64,000 nucleotides of DNA from Schistocephalus solidus (lineage: Eukaryota; Platyhelminthes; Cestoda; Diphyllobothriidea; Diphyllobothriidae). The DNA is taken from contig WEDG01008616.1 of the NCBI GenBank assembly GCA_017591395.1, positions 1 to 64,000 of the forward strand, in the 5' to 3' direction. Of this stretch, positions 55,501 through 64,000 are shown one piece after another; the stretch's first letter is position 1; each line of letters begins with the position of its first letter. A program made the position numbers and the translations under genes. Below the pieces are notes generated by a model that saw nothing but the letters and a program-made list of their open reading frames with translations, made no database searches and was not told the origin of the DNA.

Positions 55501-58500
55501 GCTGACGTTCTCAAACTTCATCGTATAATTGTTGTATGAGTGAGATGTGATACCTTACAGAAGATTTTTTCGCCTGTTTACACATACTCCAGTAGACTGA
55601 TGCAATGCCGGAATGCGTAGGAAAACTGCGAACAGACCTTATAAATTTCCGACATTTTCGCAACATGGTAAATGAAACATGGACGCTGCTAGTCGAAGGC
55701 CTGTCGGCACCCCACACCCCGAATTAGTAAAGGTTACGCGCAGGACAGGCAAGTATTTCGATTTTCAGTCCAAGTTTAGCCGGCGCATCGCAGTCAAACA
55801 CGTGTGCCGCGGTAATAGTAACTCAGCCTGTCACAGTTGCCTCTTGTTATTTTGTTGGGAATACAATGTCAGTCATATAGTCGGTGAAGTATCTCATCGA
55901 CTGTATGACTGAATGTTTGACATTGCGACCGCACATTCACCTCACGCATCGGCCTGATCGGTCACTTGCGAATCCATCGTACAGAAACTGGTGAACCAGT
56001 GTCTGGAGCACCAACACACAGCAGAGATCGCGACCTCCATTGCCCTCACTGTCCTCGCGCATTCACTCATCGCATAGGCCTATTAGGACACATGTGCCTC
56101 CACGACAACCTGCGGTAAACCACCGGAGGCTAAGCCATACCAGCGCACACTTCCTACACCAATACATAGACAACAGCCTCACCATCATCATCTACCCATG
56201 AATATCACGGTTTCCTAGAAATCGTGGCTTGGAAGGCAGCCAATCTGACGCTTATACCAATTCACGCCGTCGGCCCAGTGTATGTGCTGTGTGTGTCGAG
56301 TGGCTGACCAGTAGGTTGAGAGTCAGATGCCAATGGCTCCTCCATATCCCCTAATTTAGTGAATCCTGGTGTGTGCGTTATGGGGGCTAGGTCGTGCTGT
56401 GGCGCACAAAGACGGGTACGCCGACCTGTCAGCCAATGCGCCCACTCCCACATCAGACAACTGACCGGTTCGGACGGTGGTCTGATTGTGGAGGTGGGGG
56501 AGAGAGTGAGGTCGACGGCTCAGCGCACTTTCCTCACTATAAACAATCTGACGCGCTTGAAACTATCACGGTGCGCTTAAAGCCGTGACTTGGAAGGTTG
56601 CCAACTGACGGGATAACTCAGATCGCCTGCTCAGCCCAATGCGTGTTTTGTGTGGGGTGGCTGATTGGTGGACTGAGAGTCAGGCTGCAATGGCTCCTTA
56701 ATTTGACCTTTATGGCACTCCCATTCTGTGGGATCAGAGCCAGGTGTGGTGGTACGCCCAGGGCGGCTCCGGCCACGCCAGCCACCTGCGCCCTCTCCCA
56801 TCTCCGCTCTTCTTGTCTCTGTCATGACACCGGGCTCAGGTGGCGGAGGAGAGAGTGCGGTAACGATAAGCGCCGTGGGTTGGAAGGTTGCCAACTGACA
56901 ATTACACTCAGACTTCGCAGTCAGTTCAATGTGTTTTGTGTGGAGTGGCTGACTGGTGATCTGAGAGTCAGGCTGCAATAGCTCCTTCTTAACATTACCT
57001 CGGGCTATCTCACACATGTGAGATGTGAGCCGTTTAACCCCCTGTTGTGTGAAATGCTGGTGCTTGGGTTTGGGGGGCCAGGTCGTGTACGTAGTACACG
57101 TAGAAGAGGTCACCAGCGGCTGCGCCCACTCCCGCATCAGAAAAATGGCCGGCTCGGACAGTGGTCTGATTGTGGGGTGGGGCAGAGAGTGAGGTCGACG
57201 GCTCAGCGCATTTTCCTTACTATAAACAATGTGATGCGCTTGAAACTACCACGGTGCGCTAAAAGCCGTGACTTGGAAGGTTGCCAACTGACGGGATAAC
57301 TCGGACCGCATGGTCAGCCCAATGTGTGTTTTGTGTGGTGGCTGACTGGCAGACTGAGAGTGAGGCTGCAATTGTGGCCTCTATGGCACACCGTTGGATC
57401 CGACATACGTGTGGCGGAACGCCTAGCGGCGGCGGCTGCGACCGTGTCAGCCACCTATGCTCTCTCCTATCTCCCATTTTCTTAACTTGGTCAGGACCCT
57501 GGGTCCAGGTGGGAGAGAAAATAGTGCAGTTGACGCAGCGCAAGTCTACTATCACTCTAATTTACTTCCCGCACAAGTCCACCGTCTCTACGCCTCCTTG
57601 CTGTGGGGCACACGGTTGACCTCGGCAAAACCGACGGCCGAGGCGTTAGGTGATCGTAAGATATTACGAATAACCCCTGAGGCACCAAGCGTATAGATAT
57701 TAAAAGAGATAAATAATAGCTTGAACCTCTCTACAATTCTGCCAACAGAATTGCTGTGGATCACAGTTATATTTCTGCCTTTCTGTGCATTTGTTAGCAA
57801 TGTAATCGACGCCGTTTCACGTTTTCGGAATCTGATGCGTTTTGTGGAAACACCCTCCACAAGGCCCCTTCGTCAGTTGCTGGCACGTCAGTTAGCAGAG
57901 CTTCTCCTCCGCATAGTATCAAGTGGAAATTATCAGAAGTGCCTCACAGCCTCTGACTCGAACGTGCCAATGAATCAGGTATCCGCCAGGTCTTTTGTCT
58001 CACTTTTGAATGTCCCAGTGAATATTATTTCTTTATCTTAAGGTCTAGCGGTTTTATACATTTGACTCAACCTAGTCACACCAAAACAGGATACAGACTG
58101 TTCCGCGGGTCGTTCTCCTCAGTGCTTTGTTTTAAGTGCACGTATAACGCAGGCGGTTAACTACTTTTGTGTGTGTTTGATGTTAACTCCTGCTTCTTTT
58201 AAGTCACTAGAGCAGTGTTTTACCCGCTGATGATCAAACGAAGTGTTTATCGAGGGAGGAGGCACACGTAAACCAGGAGCAGCTGCAGTCTTGGTCTCGC
58301 CTGTCTTTGTTGGTTTACCTCTGATAGAAGCAAACCAGCTGTTGAAATATCCAGACAATAAACGAATAGTCTTCATTATCGCAATGGAGTTGTTCACCAA
58401 TCAGGTCACGAGCCACGCTCGTCCCGTTGCACCTTCAAGCTCAGTCTAGAATCAATTGAGATCCAAGGCACAATGGGAGGAGCCGGAAGGACCCTCGCAC

Positions 58501-61500
58501 ACCAAAATATGCATGCGTGTATTTTTGCCTGCGACATCGGTAAATACGAAATAGCGTGTATATTGTCATGTCTGGCACCTTAACCCTATCCCGACCCCAG
58601 GGTCCAATAAATCAGGGCTGGCAGTAGCAGTGCTTATTCGAACTAGTTTTCAATGTTCTTGAGTGTTGTTGTTATTAGTTGATGAACGCTCACAGAATGC
58701 TACCGGAAATCGAGTCCCGCCAGCAGCCGCATATCAGTTAGTGGTATAGGCAAAGGAAACTAGAATAGTCAGTTCTGGCTCATTGGCCGAGCCCGTGACT
58801 CACTGCTTAAAGCGTTGGACTTCTGACCAACAGGTCGCGGGTTCGAGTTTCAGGTAGTGCATCAGCTGGGGTTTGGTATCACTGACTGACGATGGCTAAT
58901 GATCCAGAAATGACCATTTCAGTCTCCCTTGTCTTTACCGGCAGTGTTCGTCAGTGCTGTCGTTGAATAAGTCTGTGTACGTATTTTATTCTCAGCTGAT
59001 ACCAAAAATATTCATCTTCTTACACTTAGTTGCTCTGATAAAATGTATTGTTTTTTTTATTGTATTCTGTATCCTGAGAATCTGTTTGATGCACCGTTTC
59101 TCTAAATACTGATCTTTCTAGGTAGTGGAATATCGTCGACCTCGACGTTACTCAGCCGATCGTTTTGTCCCTGATGACCAGTTACAAGAAGCCATTTTAA
59201 TGCTTCTAATCTCCGAGTACATTGTGAGTGCATTTTTTATTTGGATGCGAGTAATGCTTCCGACAGCATTTTTCGTGTTGACAATGGTGGTCAGTGTCTG
59301 AACTTCTGCCCTCATCTTCACGTTTCCCGCGCGTCTAATTTGCAGGCGAGTCAAGAAGTGATTCTTAATCGATCGGCCGAACTGAGCCAAGAGCGTCAAA
59401 GAACAGTGAATGAAGCAATTGCAGTCTACGACCTCCTGGCTATCGCTCTTGTCCGCAAGGGCTGTTTCTCCTTTCTCTCAAAGGTCAGTTTTACGCCCAT
59501 TTCAGCAGTTTCCCCTTTATCTCAGTTGCATGTCTCATGCTTGCAACCCCCTACCATTGTAGACTTTGGAGCGAGCGTTGAAGTTCGCCTATTGTGAATT
59601 CCAAATCTGGTATCAATTCGCCTTGTCACTCATAAGTTCTCGAAAGGTAAGATTTTGATGTTTCTTCTGCCAGCCTCCTCCTCGTCATCCATTTCTGAAA
59701 TATCCTAAAATGATTATTTGCTTCCTATTGTGGCCTAGTACATTCAGAAATTTCAGAATTCCATCTATTTTCAGGCAATTCCCTAAAGTACTGGTCCTGA
59801 CACCGCTTGCTTAGCTTGATTTGAACCACTTTTTTGTCTAGTGGTTTGGTGTATTGCTTTTTTTCTAAATTACAGTACTACCGCGCTTACTTGATACTTA
59901 GAGAGTGCCAGAGAATCGATCCGAGCAAACCATCCATCTACCTCCTTGCTAGCTCGCTCTGTTTGGGCCATCTACACCTCATTGAGGAGGGCATGGTTTT
60001 CGCCTCCAAGGGCATCGAGGTAATTATGTCGTTTCCTTGTTTTTTTCTCTTGAATGCGTGTTTTTTTCAGATTTAATTTATCTCAGAGCAAATAATAACT
60101 CCTAGACGGGATTCCTGTCTACCGTTATATATCTACTATACATGGTAGAATGGCGTTTCCCCACTCGCGTTAATAGACACATTCGTCCCACTCCTGCATG
60201 AATATATACATGTGCATATTCCGAATCGTAGAGAATAATCCCAGCCTTAGAAAGGTGATTGGTGAGAGTAACTGCTAGTCAATTTCAGGGTCGTTTTTCT
60301 TATCTTAAGTTTTGAGGTCTATCGCGATCTCACCTTCGAGGACAGAGAAAATGTACAATGCAATTTGCTAAGGATGCCTTGTACGGCCGCCTAAACAGGA
60401 CACGGGAATAGGAAACACCCCGCCCACTTAAAATAGTTGGTCTTGCGGTAACTTTCAAGAAGGATAAATGTATTTCCGTGTCAATTACCGTGGCCGAAAG
60501 CCACCAATTCAGCCGCCCGCATCTAATTACCTGTCCCGGCGGCCGCCATTACACTGATGATGATCAGAAAACGGACCGTAATTTCATTCCACGTCCTTCT
60601 CTCACCCTGACAACCCTACGATTTGTTCTACTTACTCGCATATTTGACTTAGTTACACACATATTGCGCGCTGACCCATTTTGGGTATTGACAGTGCCAC
60701 TAAAATCCCCAGCTCTGGGTTAAACGAACACAATTTTTTTCCCGGACAGCCTGAAAATGTCGTTTAGATGCCTACTCGTAGTATCTGGGTGTAGGAAGCC
60801 TTTGGTCGGGCCTGAAGCGTTTCGCACCTCGCACCCTAAGCCGCCTTGTCGGTTTTATTGGCCATCTATCTCTCTCACTTAGGTTACATCAAAAAGTGAC
60901 GAACCTTGTCTCTGCGCCCGAGCCCACCTTATGTTGGGTTGGGGCTACTCGCTTTCCGCTCGTGAGTGCCGAATGCTTCAGAAGAAGAATGAATTACATC
61001 GCCTTGCCGTGGAGGAGTACACTACGTGAGTTCACCAGGAGTGCCAGAATGCTTCTAGCTTTTACATATATTTAATTTTGTGTATTATCTGAACTATTGC
61101 CTACAGGCTGTTTATTTTATGGGTTGTTACGTAGTCTCTGAAAAGCAATTGTCTCTACACAAAACTCACCTTGGCTCCAACTTCCTAAAGATAAGTGCCC
61201 GTATTTCGTGAATTCATACATACAGGCTTATCGGGTTATGAAACTTCCCTCTCTTTGGTGTATTTATGATCTGTCGTGTTAGGTGTTCTCTGTTCTTGTT
61301 TGTGATGGGCCGCAGTGCGTGGGCTTGTGTCCTCTCCCATCTCCGATCTTATTGACTGTGTCTTGACACCGGGCCCAGATGGGGGGAGTGGAAAATAGAG
61401 TGAGTTAGATGTCTGTGCAAGTCTACTCTCACTATAATCCAGCGCAAGTCACCGTACCTGCACAACCCTGCTTTGGACGTCGTCGAAATCGACGGTCGAA

Positions 61501-63693
61501 CTGTCGTTAGATATGGACTTCTGTGCATCTTCAGAGGCTGGAGACGTGTGCATTGTACCTGACGCGCAGCTCTCCAGTTTGAAAAGTGGGTGTGACACGA
61601 GCCTCTGCTTGCCTGCTATCCGAGTCGCACCAGCTCTCATCCCCACTGACAGTTCCACATTTTGACTGTCTTATCGCAAGTGGTAACTTGAGGTAGCATA
61701 GGCGGCAGGCAGATTGATGTGGTGATTGGCCGAGAAGTCACCTGACAACCTCCCTTCTGGCAGCTGTCCTCACATAGGATTTTTGCCTCGGTCTGCAACC
61801 TCGCCGGTGTCAAAGGTGTGCTTGTGTTCGCAATGTTGAGGACCGGCCTCTCTCCCTCTATCTCCTCCTTCTGGTTAAGTAGGAGAATTTCTTGGCGCAA
61901 CACGTGTCTGTTTTATATAGAAAATATAAGACTGGTTGCAGGTGACACCTGGTTCAGCACAGCAGGCAAGTCCTGGGAAGCGCCGCATGTGGATCGTTAT
62001 AGGTTCGGGGCCAATCAGCACCTAAGGGTTCTGCTCGTACATCCGTGACCTTGCACGTTGGCTTGTCGCGCGCATGTCTCACGATGTCTAGGGTTCAGTA
62101 AAGGCAGTGTAGAGTGCCCTTCCGGGAGAGCATTGCATCGGGTTCCGAGTGACTCGCAGAATCTGGCCGTAGCCCCGGAAACACCCTTCGCACGCAGAAA
62201 CCTCCGCCATGAACTTTGGCTGGGTGGATTTCCCAAATCGGCTCTTTCGGGGTATTTTAGTGTGCGCGAATAATCATTTACTCGCTTGACGCCTAAGTTG
62301 CTGCAGTGAACTACGTCTTACCAATGGACCGTACAAAACTAACCTCGCTGGTGTTGCAGTGATTGGCTGCTGTTGTAGCCACTACAATGGGTTGAACTGT
62401 CGTTGCGTCAGGCCAAAAATGGTCAGATTGGCATGGCGTAGACATTAGTTAGGCTGCACTGCATCTCGTTCGCGTTAAACGGAGGCTCGTGCCACACTGC
62501 ACCTTATTTAATGGCCACTTGATCAACAGGCTCGGACAGGCCGACAACGCTGTATCCGTACTGCATCAAAATTCCTTCCCTGTCCTGTCTGACACTTAAC
62601 TGTCAGAGTCGAACACTTGGGCATGAACCAGTCAATCTGTGGCTGCCAGGCGAAAGTCCTGAGTAATCTGGGATCGTTGTTAGTCGGAAGTGAATTTTGG
62701 CGAACCAGAAGCCTGGTTTATCCGGTTGATAGACGAAAGTGGTTATTCCCCAGAACTCGTTTTCTCTCTCGGGGCATAACAGGCTTCGATCTCTCTACGT
62801 GGGAAGGACTACAAATGCCACATTAAAAAGGAACCAATAAAGTCTGATACTCGTTCCAAAGGATGACCAAGTGTTCACATCAGCTGTAGAATTTCCTGTC
62901 CACGACATTAGGCTTGTCGTGGTAGGTTTCAGCAGATCCCGACCCCGTTGTCCTGCAGTAGGATATCTCAAATTTCACTCTTACACTTTCATTCCTTGCC
63001 CACGTTCCGGTAATTTATCTGATCGTGTCAATCGGCTAATCATCTCAACAATTTGGGAATCTTAGGATTCAGAATCATTTCAGTGGGTTCGTTTAACTTG
63101 CTGCTGACACCGCTGCGAAAACCAATGCTCTAGATTGGGTATTGCGTTTCGGCAGCATTCTACCGGCTTTACATTCGAATGTGCGCTCGTCCGCATGCGT
63201 ACTTGACTTATTTTCATGTCCTTGGCCGCACTGTTTGTCTCTAAGTGCGCGCTCGCGTTTGTTCGCCTGTACGTACGCGTACGCACTTTCTATGCAGGGC
63301 GACAAAAAAGGACCCGGACGACCATCTAGCCTGGTATCACTTGGGCGTGGAGTTGGCCATTCAGCGCCAGATTGAGGAGGCCTTCAAGGCTTGCCAGCGC
63401 TCCATCCTCCTGGCGCCCTTGGTGCCTAACACCATTCGACTTCTCGCTCTGCTACACACTGCTGCGGCATCCGGCGCCTCAGGGACGTCAGGCGGCGGCA
63501 ACCGACGCCGGCGGTTAGAGCAGGCGATACGAGCCTTGCGTGGTGGCCTTGCCGACCAACCCACTGATTTTGGTCTCCTCTTCACTCTCGCCCTCGTGGA
63601 AACCGAACTCAACGGTGCTCAGGCCGGTCTCCTTGTTTACATGCAGATGCTCGAGCAGTGGCGGGATTGCTTCAATGCGGCCTGTGACAATAC
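52391..63693 (+). CDS. TTC7: TTC7 homologue (tetratricopeptide repeat protein 7), ten exons, 3' part outside window
   Basis: Exons: 52391-52526, 52585-52878, 52915-53119, 57798-57978, 59122-59223, 59346-59483, 59563-59646, 59876-60019, 60883-61025 and 63298-63693, all with GT and AG borders and matching phases; about 607 codons of an expected 840-860. The protein begins with the family N-terminus (RLELEIERNRAEGN) and shows TTC7 signatures in order: VVELLDGV, RPLRQLLARQLAELLLR, EAILMLLISE, AVYDLLAIALVRKG, TLERALKFAYCEFQIWYQFA, HLAWYHLGVELAIQRQIEEA. TTC7 is a helical TPR scaffold that with EFR3 and FAM126 recruits PI4KA to the plasma membrane for PI4P synthesis. The C-terminal TPRs must lie beyond 64000. 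No frameshift is seen, so the gene looks functional. Confidence 0.93.
52585..52878 (+). CDS. TTC7: TTC7 exon 2
   Basis: 58-base intron before it. Codes for LFHLVFCENKLEPAEKD, then a helical stretch LRTASDDQYRLEALILKAKI and IRENYATVVELLDGVDLKNA up to CEGLAMLG. The donor is GTAGGT. Phase fits on both sides. Confidence 0.9.
52915..53119 (+). CDS. TTC7: TTC7 exon 3
   Basis: 36-base intron before it. Codes for LSKERTASKTETMLSPEICD, then CYELAGNMCIRHLQELE and LPIGIPKVVELAIKRRVLIP, comparable to the CYEKAGDIALLYLQEIE segment of vertebrate TTC7. Donor GTACGT, phase 2. Confidence 0.88.
54284..54298 (+). repeat. Homopolymer C15
   Basis: Fifteen C in a row, followed by CTCCTACACCACCACCAC. A possible sequencing-error hot spot. 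A second C9 run is at 54758-54766. Confidence 0.9.
55330..55460 (+). repeat. Dispersed repeat L, copy 1
   Basis: Contains CAAGTCTACTACCACTA, GTGCAAGTCACCGTTCCTG and CGTCGTCGGAATTGATGGTC. Related copies lie at 57490-57650 and 61300-61520. All are in TTC7 introns and on the plus strand. No coding role is seen. Confidence 0.6.
55924..56118 (+). pseudogene. Two C2H2 zinc fingers, C-terminal end of a retrotransposon protein
   Basis: Frame from TGC at 55924 to TAA at 56116: CDRTFTSRIGLIGHLRIH, then RTETGEPVSGAPTHSRDR, LHCPHCPRAFTHRIGLLGHM and CLHDNLR, stop. The second finger is complete (C-x2-C-x12-H-x3-C/L-x-H). The first finger has its first Cys one base out of frame (55916-55924). I recall this RTFTSRIGL-GHLRIH style as a very abundant C-terminus of RTE-like proteins in Spirometra and Schistocephalus. 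The rest of the element is missing. Confidence 0.75.
56222..57560 (+). repeat. Tandem repeat block with 683-bp offset
   Basis: The word GCCGTGACTTGGAAGGTTGC or a variant recurs at 56222, 56582, 56872 and 57265. Alternate units are most alike: 56471 and 57154, 56582 and 57265, and 56597 and 57280 pair at an offset of exactly 683 bases. Each unit has AATGTGTGTTTTGTGTGG, a GGCTGACTGGTGGACTGAGA-like stretch and a CTCCCATCTCC stretch. This is a higher-order dimer array of about two copies. Confidence 0.75.
57490..57650 (+). repeat. Dispersed repeat L, copy 2
   Basis: CAGGACCCTGGGTCCAGG, GCAAGTCTACTATCACTC and GCACAAGTCCACCGTC match the repeat at 55330-55460 and 61300-61520. It forms the right edge of the tandem block. 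Confidence 0.55.
57798..57978 (+). CDS. TTC7: TTC7 exon 4
   Basis: Follows a 4.7-kb intron. Codes for VSRFRNLMRFVETPSTR, then RQLLARQLAELLLRIVSSGN, matching the RFRELLR.VETR...ARQLAE.LLR core of TTC7. Acceptor TTTGTTAG, donor GTATCC, phase 0. Confidence 0.92.
58776..58942 (+). mobile_element. tRNA-derived SINE, copy 1, in TTC7 intron 4
   Basis: The head resembles a tRNA: A-box-like TGGCCGAGCCCGTG, GACTTCTGACC at the anticodon-loop position and B box GGTTCGAGTTT (58840-58850). The body CGATGGCTAATGATCCAGAA, then ATGACCATTTCAGTCTCCCT and TGTCTTTACCGG follows. A reverse copy at 63878-64000 shares head and body. RNA polymerase III transcription is expected from the boxes. The copy is diverged. 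Confidence 0.8.
59122..59223 (+). CDS. TTC7: TTC7 exon 5
   Basis: 34 codons: VVEYRRPRRYSADRFVPDDQ and LQEAILMLLISEYI. The family has FCP.....EALLLLLISE here. Phase 0 on both ends. Confidence 0.92.
59346..59483 (+). CDS. TTC7: TTC7 exon 6
   Basis: 46 codons: ASQEVILNRSAELSQERQR then EAIAVYDLLAIALVRKGCFSFLSK. The motif VYDLLTIALGRRGQY is a hallmark of the family. Confidence 0.93.
59563..59646 (+). CDS. TTC7: TTC7 exon 7
   Basis: 28 codons: TLERALKFAYCEFQIWYQF then ALSLISSRK, close to LERAMKFAFEEFHLWYQFALSL of vertebrates. Start of a TPR helix pair. Confidence 0.93.
59876..60019 (+). CDS. TTC7: TTC7 exon 8
   Basis: 48 codons: YYRAYLILRECQRIDPSKPS, IYLLASSLCLGHLHLIEEG, ending FASKGIE. A canonical TPR spacing (helix, DPSKP turn, helix) is visible. 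Confidence 0.92.
60883..61025 (+). CDS. TTC7: TTC7 exon 9
   Basis: 47 codons plus two bases: VTSKSDEPCLCARAHLMLG, WGYSLSARECRMLQKKNELH, RLAVEEYT. Corresponds to KGYLALGLTYSLQA...LQRKALLAFQRA. Donor GTGAGT. Confidence 0.9.
61300..61520 (+). repeat. Dispersed repeat L, copy 3, in TTC7 intron 9
   Basis: CCTCTCCCATCTCCGATCTT, ACACCGGGCCCAGATGGG, GCAAGTCTACTCTCACTATA and GACGTCGTCGAAATCGACGG match parts of both the 56.2-57.6 kb block and 55330-55460, linking the two repeats as one family. Confidence 0.6.
61521..63297 (+). other. Rest of TTC7 intron 9, no gene seen
   Basis: Short frames on both strands overlap and carry no known domain. No LINE motif. A stretch near 63180-63290 rich in CGTACGCGTACG-like words lies just before exon 10. 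Confidence 0.5.
63298..63693 (+). CDS. TTC7: TTC7 exon 10
   Basis: 132 codons: TKKDPDDHLAWYHLGVELAI, QRQIEEAFKACQRSILLAP, NTIRLLALLHT, a Gly/Ser/Arg-rich insert SGASGTSGGGNRRRR, then LEQAIRALRGGLADQPTDFG and LLVYMQMLEQWRDCFN. It spans two TPR units. The donor GTAAGC is followed closely by a TA microsatellite. The gene continues past the window. Confidence 0.92.
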
Positions 63694-63705
63694 GTAAGCA
63701 CCCTC

Positions 63706-63707
<2 letters not shown>

Positions 63708-63748
<41 letters not shown>
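63708..63748 (+). repeat. (TA)n microsatellite
   Basis: About 20 TA units, starting 14 bases after the exon 10 donor. It is likely to vary in length between individuals. Confidence 0.95.
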
Positions 63749-63751
<3 letters not shown>

Positions 63752-63877
63752 GTTTGATACTGTGTTGCTCACCGATCTGCTTAAGGAACATGTATGTTCC
63801 GTTGTGCCCTGGAGTTCAGACTACAGCCCTCGCAGGCGGTCGCATAGCGACATGTAGCATATGTTAATAAAGTGGAA

Positions 63878-64000
63878 CCGATAAAGACAAGGGAGACCGA
63901 AATGACCATTTCTGGCTTATTAGCCGTCATCAGCCAATCATACCCAATCCAAAGTGTGGCACACCTGGGATTCAAGCCCGCGACCTTTGGTAATTAAGTC
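63878..64000 (-). mobile_element. tRNA-derived SINE, copy 2, cut by window end
   Basis: On the minus strand: CAAAGGTCGCGGGCTTGAAT (B box GGCTTGAATCC), GGTGTGCCACACTTTGGATT, GGGTATGATTGGCTGATGAC, GGCTAATAAGCCAGAAATGG, TCATTTCGGTCTCCCTTGTC and TTTATCGG. It aligns with 58827-58942 base for base in large part. The tRNA-like head with the A box lies beyond 64000. Confidence 0.85.

Larger units (their letters stand above)
53120..57797 (+). other. TTC7 intron 3 (4.7 kb)
   Basis: Holds no supported gene of its own. Contents: a C15 run (54284-54298), a C9 run (54758-54766), copies of a dispersed repeat (55330-55460 and 57490-57650), a two-finger retrotransposon tail (55924-56118) and a repeat block (56222-57560). 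GC content is visibly higher than in the LINE half. Confidence 0.8.

Noticed and set aside
60478..60723. 81-codon frame in TTC7 intron 8
   Set aside because: It lies between well-defined exons and has no similarity to TTC7 or any family that I know.
1..64000. CRISPR array, bacterial operon, rRNA or LTR retrotransposon
   Set aside because: No regularly spaced repeats, no ribosome-binding-site-led gene clusters, no rRNA sequence, and no pair of long terminal repeats flanking a gag-pol region were seen.

Overview
This window is a eukaryotic (flatworm) locus, most likely from a diphyllobothriidean tapeworm (Schistocephalus/Spirometra/Dibothriocephalus group). Three things point there: a spliced TTC7-type host gene; a two-finger C2H2 tail (55924-56118) of a kind I recall from retrotransposon proteins of these worms; and a tRNA-derived SINE present twice. 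The genus is inferred from memory, not from a search.

Bases 1 to about 46,000 are a retrotransposon graveyard. Almost every recognisable piece is a CR1/Jockey-like LINE: ORF1 with a coiled coil, an APE endonuclease, a reverse transcriptase and a short tandem 3' tail. I sort them into families with my own labels. A, B, C, D and F have clear protein signatures. E is seen only as 3' ends. H is a reverse-strand RT family ending in a long hairpin. K is very decayed. M is seen only as a 3' end. Most copies are broken by stops, frameshifts and nested insertions.

The nesting can be read as stratigraphy. One D copy (about 7812-21075) is split by a B element (which itself holds an A element), a reverse C element and a near-full-length reverse A element. 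An F element (28511-29950 plus 35185-35615, minus strand) is split by a near-full-length C element (29951-35184). A C element (1725-5070) is split by an H element. A reverse A copy (24643-28140) holds a B element, an E 3' end and an internal D fragment. A second near-full-length D lies at 41209-45975 (minus). Between 39631 and 41208 there is a decayed fragment resembling a CACTA/EnSpm (CMC) type transposase.

Bases 46,000-52,389 hold no gene I can support, only a weak hint of a decayed LINE with an RNase H-like motif. From 52391 to the right edge lies the 5' two thirds of a TTC7 homologue: ten exons with consistent phases and GT/AG borders, continuing past the window. TTC7 is the TPR scaffold that, with EFR3 and FAM126/hyccin, places phosphatidylinositol 4-kinase PI4KA at the plasma membrane. 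Its introns hold SINEs, a zinc-finger retrotransposon tail, a 683-bp-offset repeat block and simple repeats.

The most unusual signal is in the LINE 3' regions. Families A, C and M carry a stem with a U-rich internal loop between two helices, with base-pair changes that keep pairing. This is the architecture of ENE triple-helix RNA stability elements. Families B, D, F and K instead share a 3'-terminal AAATAGGG...AGGC/GCCT hairpin followed by family-specific tandem tails.
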